From JAJZJT01 sp964610905 (GTDB lineage Bacteria; Actinomycetota; Acidimicrobiia; Acidimicrobiales; RAAP-2), in NCBI GenBank assembly GCA_964610905.1, contig CAZSYT010000008.1, forward strand, positions 1 through 63,052: 63,052 bases of DNA. The letters are read 5' to 3'. This document shows, piece after piece, positions 58,897 to 63,052 of the stretch (positions within the stretch are counted from its first letter, which is position 1; each line of letters starts with the position of its first letter). The translations under genes and the position numbers were made by a program. The notes beneath the pieces were generated by a model. It ran no database searches, had not been told where the DNA came from, and saw only the letters and a list, made by a program, of their open reading frames with translations.

Positions 58897-59571
58897 TCAC
58901 GTCGGACGGGCGTCCCTCGACCCCGCCGCATCGGGTGCGCGGGCCACCACGGTGACGAGCGGTGGCAGCACGATGGCGTCGTCGCCGGGGTCGACCCCCG
59001 TCAGGGCGGCCAGGTACTCGGCGACGGGCCCGGGCCCTGCTCCTGCCGGCGCCTCGGCCCACGCGTCGACGACGTCGAGACCGGCGTCGCGCACGAGGGC
59101 CGGCAGCAGCGCGCCGACGTCGGGATGGCGGGCGGAGGGCATCGACAGCGGGCGCCCGTCGACGCGCCCTGCCGACGTGATGGGCTCTTGGGCGACGACC
59201 CAGCCCCCTGGGCGGGTGACCGCCGCCATGCGACCGAGGACCACCGCGGGGTCGAGCACGTGGAGGAGCAGGAAGCGGCAGAACGCCAGATCGACCCGCT
59301 CGGGGAGCCGGAGGTCCTCACCCGCCTGGGTGATGGCGAGGACCTGGGCGTGCGCCGCCGCCGCCTCTGCCACCTCGTCACGCGCCGCGGGATCGCTGTC
59401 GACGGCGTAGACGCGACCGTCGCGCCCGACCACCTCGGCGAGCGCCACCGACACGTCGCCACCTCCGGCCCCGACGTCCACGCACGTCCATCCCGGCCCG
59501 ATGCCGAGGCGGTCGAGGGCAGTGGCCAGCGGGCGCCGGTAGACGTCGTCGCGCAGGCCCTTCAGCTCCAT
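58897..59571 (-). CDS. Class I SAM-dependent methyltransferase
   Basis: A 224-residue methyltransferase from the ATG at 59571, beginning MELKGLRDDVYRRPLATALDRLGI. Motif I is CVDVGAGGGDVSVALAEVVG, the acidic end of strand 2 is VYAVDSDP, and LAFCRFLLLHVLDP is the post-motif region. The acceptor is unknown. A longer reading frame exists upstream but a TACGGT box six bases before this ATG supports the shorter, leaderless start. It is divergent from the gene at 59673. Confidence 0.88.
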   Translation of the reverse strand: MELKGLRDDVYRRPLATALDRLGIGPGWTCVDVGAGGGDVSVALAEVVGRDGRVYAVDSDPAARDEVAEAAAAHAQVLAITQAGEDLRLPERVDLAFCRFLLLHVLDPAVVLGRMAAVTRPGGWVVAQEPITSAGRVDGRPLSMPSARHPDVGALLPALVRDAGLDVVDAWAEAPAGAGPGPVAEYLAALTGVDPGDDAIVLPPLVTVVARAPDAAGSRDARPT

Positions 59572-59577
59572 CCCGCC

Positions 59578-59583
59578 ACCGTA
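59578..59583 (-). promoter_or_regulatory. -10 box for the leaderless methyltransferase gene
   Basis: On the minus strand TACGGT ends six bases before the ATG at 59571. Confidence 0.5.
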
Positions 59584-59662
59584 CCCGGGGCGACCGACGC
59601 GACCGCCCCGCTCCCGGGCCCTCCGACCTCCTCGGGCGCCCGGAGGCACCCGCAGCACCCGG

Positions 59663-59668
59663 TAGCCT
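59663..59668 (+). promoter_or_regulatory. -10 box for the leaderless gene at 59676
   Basis: TAGCCT ends four bases before the first of two tandem GTG codons (59673) and seven bases before the second (59676). The usual spacing favours the second as the true start. Confidence 0.5.
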
Positions 59669-59675
59669 CGCCGTG

Positions 59676-60110
59676 GTGAAGGTGACGATGCTGCTCTGCG
59701 ACGCGGCCCAGGTGGCCGACGGGAAGCTCTACGTGCTCGGTGGGGGCTGGAGCATGACCGGGCCGGACCCCGTCCCCTCGGCCGTCGCCCTGAAGATCGA
59801 CGTCGGTTGGCACGAGGCCGAGCGCGTCCACCACTGGGAGCTCTTCCTCGAGGACGCCGACGGCCAGCCCGTCCTCGTCGACACGCCCGAGGGGGCCCGG
59901 CCCGTCGAGGTGCGCGGCGAGTTCACCGTCGGGCGCCCGGCCGGGGTGCCGGAGGGCTCGCCCATCGACGTGGCCCTCGCCGTCAACCTCGGGCCGCTCC
60001 CGCTCGCCAACGGCTCCCGCTTCAGCTGGAAGCTCGCCATCGACGGCGACTCGCACCCCGACTGGTCGCTCGGCTTCACGACGCGCCCCACGGCCCCGTC
60101 CGCCGACTGA
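59676..60110 (+). CDS. Conserved actinobacterial protein (DUF6941-like)
   Basis: A 144-residue soluble protein starting VKVTMLLCDAAQVADGKLYVLGGGWSM, which I recall as the start of a DUF6941-type family; the name is from memory. The rest is beta-rich (HHWELFLEDADGQPVLV, FSWKLAIDGDSHPDWSLGF). No catalytic motif or export signal is visible. A start one codon earlier (GTG at 59673) is possible, but the promoter spacing favours 59676. It precedes the MaoC-type gene by 87 bases. Confidence 0.7.
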   Translation: MKVTMLLCDAAQVADGKLYVLGGGWSMTGPDPVPSAVALKIDVGWHEAERVHHWELFLEDADGQPVLVDTPEGARPVEVRGEFTVGRPAGVPEGSPIDVALAVNLGPLPLANGSRFSWKLAIDGDSHPDWSLGFTTRPTAPSAD

Positions 60111-60197
60111 CCCCACGGCCCCGGCCGCCGACCGGCACCACGGGCGGGCGGCTCGGTCCGCTGGACGCCGCCAGGCCCGAGCGAGTACACAGCGGGC

Positions 60198-60710
60198 ATG
60201 ACCATCCACGATCGGCCCTTCGGACGGTACCTCGAGGACTTCGTCCCCGGTGACGTCTACCGGCACTGGCCGGGCAAGACGATCACCGAGTACGACGACC
60301 ACCTCTTCTGCATGCTCACGATGAACCACCACCCGCTGCACACGAACGCGTGGTTCGCCGAGCACGAGACGGTCCAGGGACGCAACGTCGTGGTGGGGAA
60401 CCTCGTCTACTCGCTCACGCTCGGCATGAGCGTCCCCGACGTGAGCGGAGCGGCGATCGCCAACCTCGAGGTCGAGTCGCTCGTCCACCGCAAGCCCACC
60501 TTCCACGGCGACACGATCTACGCCGAGACGAAGGTGGTCGACGTGGTCGAGTCGAGGTCGCGCGACGACCGCGGCGTGGTGACCGTCGAGACCAAGGCGT
60601 TCAACCAGCACGGCGACGAGGTGTGCTTCTTCCGACGCAAGGTGATGGTCTGGAAGCGGGCGGCCGCACCCGGGCGGCGGCGCCCGTACGGCGACGACGT
60701 CTGGGAGTGA
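60198..60710 (+). CDS. MaoC-like (R)-specific enoyl-CoA hydratase family protein
   Basis: A 170-residue hotdog protein. ITEYDDHLFCMLTMNHHPLHTNAWFAEHE in two blocks carries the Asp-His pair of the MaoC hydratase active site, and HRKPTFHGDTIYAETKVVDV is the second conserved block. It probably hydrates a mesaconyl- or enoyl-CoA. A MaoC gene close to CitE-like and acyl-CoA dehydrogenase genes recalls the M. tuberculosis Rv2498c-Rv2500c group linked to branched-chain acid breakdown. It ends 10 bases before mutY. Confidence 0.9.
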   Translation: MTIHDRPFGRYLEDFVPGDVYRHWPGKTITEYDDHLFCMLTMNHHPLHTNAWFAEHETVQGRNVVVGNLVYSLTLGMSVPDVSGAAIANLEVESLVHRKPTFHGDTIYAETKVVDVVESRSRDDRGVVTVETKAFNQHGDEVCFFRRKVMVWKRAAAPGRRRPYGDDVWE

Positions 60711-60720
60711 GCGGCGGCGC

Positions 60721-61611
60721 GTGACGGCGTCGCTCGACACGGCCCGCCTCGACCGGCTCGGCCTCGTGCTCGCCGCCCAGGGAGCACGCCTGCGTCCCGA
60801 CCTGCCGTGGCGCCGGACCCGTGACCCGTGGGCGGTACTGGTGAGCGAGGTGATGGCCCAGCAGACCCAGGTCGCCCGTCTCGGGCCCGCCTACCGGGCC
60901 TTCCTCGAGCGCTTCCCCGACCCGGCCTCCTGCGCCCGAGCCGCCGTCGGCGACGTGCTGCGCCAGTGGGCAGGGCTCGGCTACAACCGGAGGGCCCGCA
61001 ACCTCCACCGGGCAGCCGAGGTCGTCGTCGCCCAGCACGGTGGTGCCGTCCCCGACACCTTGGCCGATCTCCTCGGCCTCCCGGGGGTGGGCCCCTACAC
61101 GGCGCGCGCCGTGCTCGCCTTCGCGTACGGCCACGACGTGGGGGTCGTCGACACGAACGCCGGTCGCGTGCTCGCCCGGGCCGCCGCCGGCCGTGCCCTC
61201 GGCGGCCGGGAGGCGCAGGAGCTGGCCGACGCGCTCGTGCCGCAGGGCGAGGGGTGGGCGTGCAACCAGGCCCTCCTCGACGTCGGCGCCCTCGTGTGCG
61301 TCGCCGGCCAACCCCGGTGTGCGACGTGCCCGCTCGAGGCGTGGTGCGCCTGGGCGGCCGCAGGCTGCCCACCGCCCGACCCCGCGCGGGGCACGGCCGG
61401 GTCGTCGGCGCCCCAGGGCACCTTCGTCGGCTCCGACCGCCAGGGGCGCGGTCGGCTGGTGGCCGCACTGCGCGAGGGCCCGGTGCCCGCGGTCCACGTC
61501 GCTGCCGCTGCCGGCTGGCCCGACGACCCCGACCGCGCCGCCCGCGTCGTCGACCAGCTCGTCTCCGAGGGGTTGGCGATCCGGCGGGGGGACGCGCTCG
61601 AGCTGCCCTGA
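60721..61611 (+). CDS. mutY: A/G-specific adenine DNA glycosylase
   Basis: A 296-residue base-excision repair enzyme that removes adenine opposite 8-oxoguanine. The catalytic Glu is in LVSEVMAQQTQVARL, the helix-hairpin-helix is LLGLPGVGPYTARAVLAFAYG, the catalytic Asp is in VVDTNAGRVLAR, and the [4Fe-4S] cluster is CVAGQPRCATCPLEAWC (C-x6-C-x2-C-x5-C). The C-terminal NUDIX-like 8-oxoG recognition domain of E. coli MutY is absent; instead ~60 residues look like a winged helix. GTG start, 10 bases after the MaoC gene. Confidence 0.95.
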   Translation: MTASLDTARLDRLGLVLAAQGARLRPDLPWRRTRDPWAVLVSEVMAQQTQVARLGPAYRAFLERFPDPASCARAAVGDVLRQWAGLGYNRRARNLHRAAEVVVAQHGGAVPDTLADLLGLPGVGPYTARAVLAFAYGHDVGVVDTNAGRVLARAAAGRALGGREAQELADALVPQGEGWACNQALLDVGALVCVAGQPRCATCPLEAWCAWAAAGCPPPDPARGTAGSSAPQGTFVGSDRQGRGRLVAALREGPVPAVHVAAAAGWPDDPDRAARVVDQLVSEGLAIRRGDALELP

Positions 61612-61648
61612 GACCGGCGGGCGCCGGCGAGGCCGGGTCGCCCGTCCG

Positions 61649-63052
61649 CTAGGGCCGGACGCGGTCCGCCGTCGCCACCAGCACGTGGCCCATCGAGTCA
61701 CCGGCGACGCAGATACCGGCACCGGGGCACGACACCGTCCAAACGACGGCCGCACCGTCGACCGCCCGGCGGGTCCACGCTGCTGCTCCGCCTGTGGGGT
61801 CGGTCGCCGTCACCACACCGCCGGCGCTGTCCCCGACCACGCAGCGGGCAGTCGAGCCGCAGGCCAGTCCGGCCACGAAGCGACCCCGGTCGGCCCAGGC
61901 GGCGTGCCATGCCGACGCCCCTCCCGACGGGTCGGTGGAGGTGAGGACCTGGCCGGCCCCGTCGCCGGCGACGCACAGCTCGACGGACGGGCAGGCGAGC
62001 GCCCCGATGCCGGCCACGCCGACCGTGGCTGTCGCCGACCACGACCCCGCGGCTGCCGGCTGCTTCGACGTGAGCACGCGACCCGACTGGTCGACGGCCA
62101 CGCACAGGGACGTCGACGGGCACGCCACGGCCCAGATGACGGTGGACCCGTCGACGTCCTGGGCCGTCCAGGCTGCGCCGCCCGGGCGCGCCGGGTCGGT
62201 GGTCACGAGGAGCCGCCCGGCGCCGTCGCTTGCGACGCACAGCGCGGTCGACGGGCAGGAGAGGCCCCACAGGGCTCGGTCGCCGTCCGCGTCCACGCGC
62301 GTCCACGCCCGCGCGCCTCCGGTGGGGTCCGTCGTGGTGAGGATCCCGCCGGCGGCGTCGACGGCCACGCACAACGACGTCGACGGGCAGGCGAGCGCGT
62401 CGATCGGCTGGCCGGGGTCGACCACCCGGCGCGACCAGTGGGCCGACGGCCCGGCTGTCGGGTCGGTCGAGGCGAGGACGGCGCCGGCCGAGTCGGCGGC
62501 GAGGCACAGCCGGGTCGACGGGCACGTCACGGCGTCGAGCTGGTTGGACCCCTCGACGAGCGTGCGCGACCAGTCGGAGACCGGACCGGAGGGATGCCGC
62601 GACACGAGCACCCGGCCGTCCTGGTCGACCGCGACGCACAGGGTGCCGCCGCCCGGGCACGCCACGGCCGAGGCGTAGTCCGTCGACCCGGTCACCGCCA
62701 CGGCGTCGACCCTCCAGGTGCTCGGCGACGTGAACGGGCCCGACGAGGTGAGCGTGTCTCCCCACGAGTCGGCGCCGACGCACCGGGTCGTCGTCGGGCA
62801 CGAGAGCGCGGAGACCCAGTTGCCCCGGTCCACGTGGACCACCGACCACTGCCCTCCTCCGGGCCCCCTTGCGTCGCGGCCCACGGCGACCGATCCACCG
62901 GACAGGCCGGCGACGCACAGGGTGCTCGTCGGGCACGACAGCGCCAGGACCCGGCCGCTCGCCTCGACGGCGACCGACCGCCACGCCGCCACGCCGCCGG
63001 TGGGGTCGGTGGTGACGAGCACGTGCCCGCCGGTGTCGCCGGCCACGCACAG
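61649..63052 (-). CDS. Cysteine-paired tandem-repeat protein, probable beta-propeller (5' end outside window)
   Basis: At least 467 residues made of repeats of about 43-46 residues. Each repeat has a core like ALACPSTSLCVAVDAAGGILTTTDPTGG and then an AW...VD link. I count ten complete C-P-x4-5-C pairs (for example ALSCPTSTLCVA, AVTCPSTRLCLA, GLACGSTARCVV) and one cut by the window end. The spacing and the G-x-(V/I)-L-(T/V)-(S/T)-x-D-P signature suit blades of a beta-propeller, and paired cysteines suggest disulfides outside the cytoplasm. The start and any signal peptide are beyond 63052. It converges on mutY. Confidence 0.85.
   Translation of the reverse strand: MCVAGDTGGHVLVTTDPTGGVAAWRSVAVEASGRVLALSCPTSTLCVAGLSGGSVAVGRDARGPGGGQWSVVHVDRGNWVSALSCPTTTRCVGADSWGDTLTSSGPFTSPSTWRVDAVAVTGSTDYASAVACPGGGTLCVAVDQDGRVLVSRHPSGPVSDWSRTLVEGSNQLDAVTCPSTRLCLAADSAGAVLASTDPTAGPSAHWSRRVVDPGQPIDALACPSTSLCVAVDAAGGILTTTDPTGGARAWTRVDADGDRALWGLSCPSTALCVASDGAGRLLVTTDPARPGGAAWTAQDVDGSTVIWAVACPSTSLCVAVDQSGRVLTSKQPAAAGSWSATATVGVAGIGALACPSVELCVAGDGAGQVLTSTDPSGGASAWHAAWADRGRFVAGLACGSTARCVVGDSAGGVVTATDPTGGAAAWTRRAVDGAAVVWTVSCPGAGICVAGDSMGHVLVATADRVRP

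Overview
The window is high-GC bacterial DNA that reads as a draft assembly of an actinobacterium, most likely of the Acidimicrobiia type. Three things point there: the order rho end - rpmE - prfA - prmC - tsaC, very strong G/C use at third codon positions, and a small protein beginning with a GWWIASDGKWYPPE-like segment that I associate with that class. Two runs of exactly 100 N (14473-14572 and 32547-32646) are scaffold gaps, and both lie inside short tandem repeats. I see no rRNA, tRNA, CRISPR array or complete insertion sequence.

Region 1-7.9 kb is housekeeping and amino acid synthesis: the rho 3' end, rpmE, prfA, prmC and tsaC, then leuB, ilvE and a citramalate synthase, which together fit threonine-independent isoleucine synthesis. 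The citramalate synthase has a histidine-rich N-terminal tail. Region 8-14.4 kb holds a sigma factor overlapping an O6-alkylguanine methyltransferase gene, an acyl-CoA dehydrogenase, an apparently inserted ~2.1 kb segment with one AAA-type ATPase gene flanked by a 36-bp near-identical direct repeat, and a glycosyltransferase gene broken by three frameshifts next to the first gap.

Region 14.7-24.6 kb is redox and sulfur biology: a DsrE2-like / TusA-like / SQR-like set; an FAH-family hydrolase and a nitrobindin-like barrel; then an Rrf2-type regulator with an unusual C-terminal extension, divergent from a three-gene overlapping or close set made of a NosR/NapH-like polyferredoxin membrane protein, a ferredoxin-GltD-flavodoxin fusion and an acyl-CoA dehydrogenase. 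This is the strongest candidate for an undescribed system in the window.

Region 24.6-41.8 kb carries envelope and general metabolism genes: two polytopic GT-C-like proteins with similar C-terminal ends, an FMN reductase, a GlcD-type oxidase, an acyl-CoA synthetase, purK-purE, an alpha/beta-hydrolase-like lipoprotein, a Tat-exported phospholipase C family protein and an HtrA-type protease. Region 42-50 kb is lipid, sterol or alkane catabolism: thiolase, crotonase, hotdog thioesterase, TetR regulator, AlkB hydroxylase, acyl-CoA synthetase and SDR. Two promoter regions there carry a TnnAACnnGTTnnA-like dyad. Region 50-63 kb has an Lgt-like protein lacking usual active-site residues, an NlpC/P60 hydrolase, a dienelactone hydrolase, a DUF885-like peptidase overlapping an MFS transporter gene tail to tail, CitE-like lyase, acyl-CoA dehydrogenase, methyltransferase, MaoC hydratase, MutY and a secreted-looking repeat protein cut by the window end.

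Two genome-wide habits are visible. Many genes have a TAnnnT box 6-7 bases before the start codon, as expected for leaderless mRNAs. Short tandem repeats with units of 7, 11, 15 and 22 bp occupy several intergenic spaces and some coding linkers.
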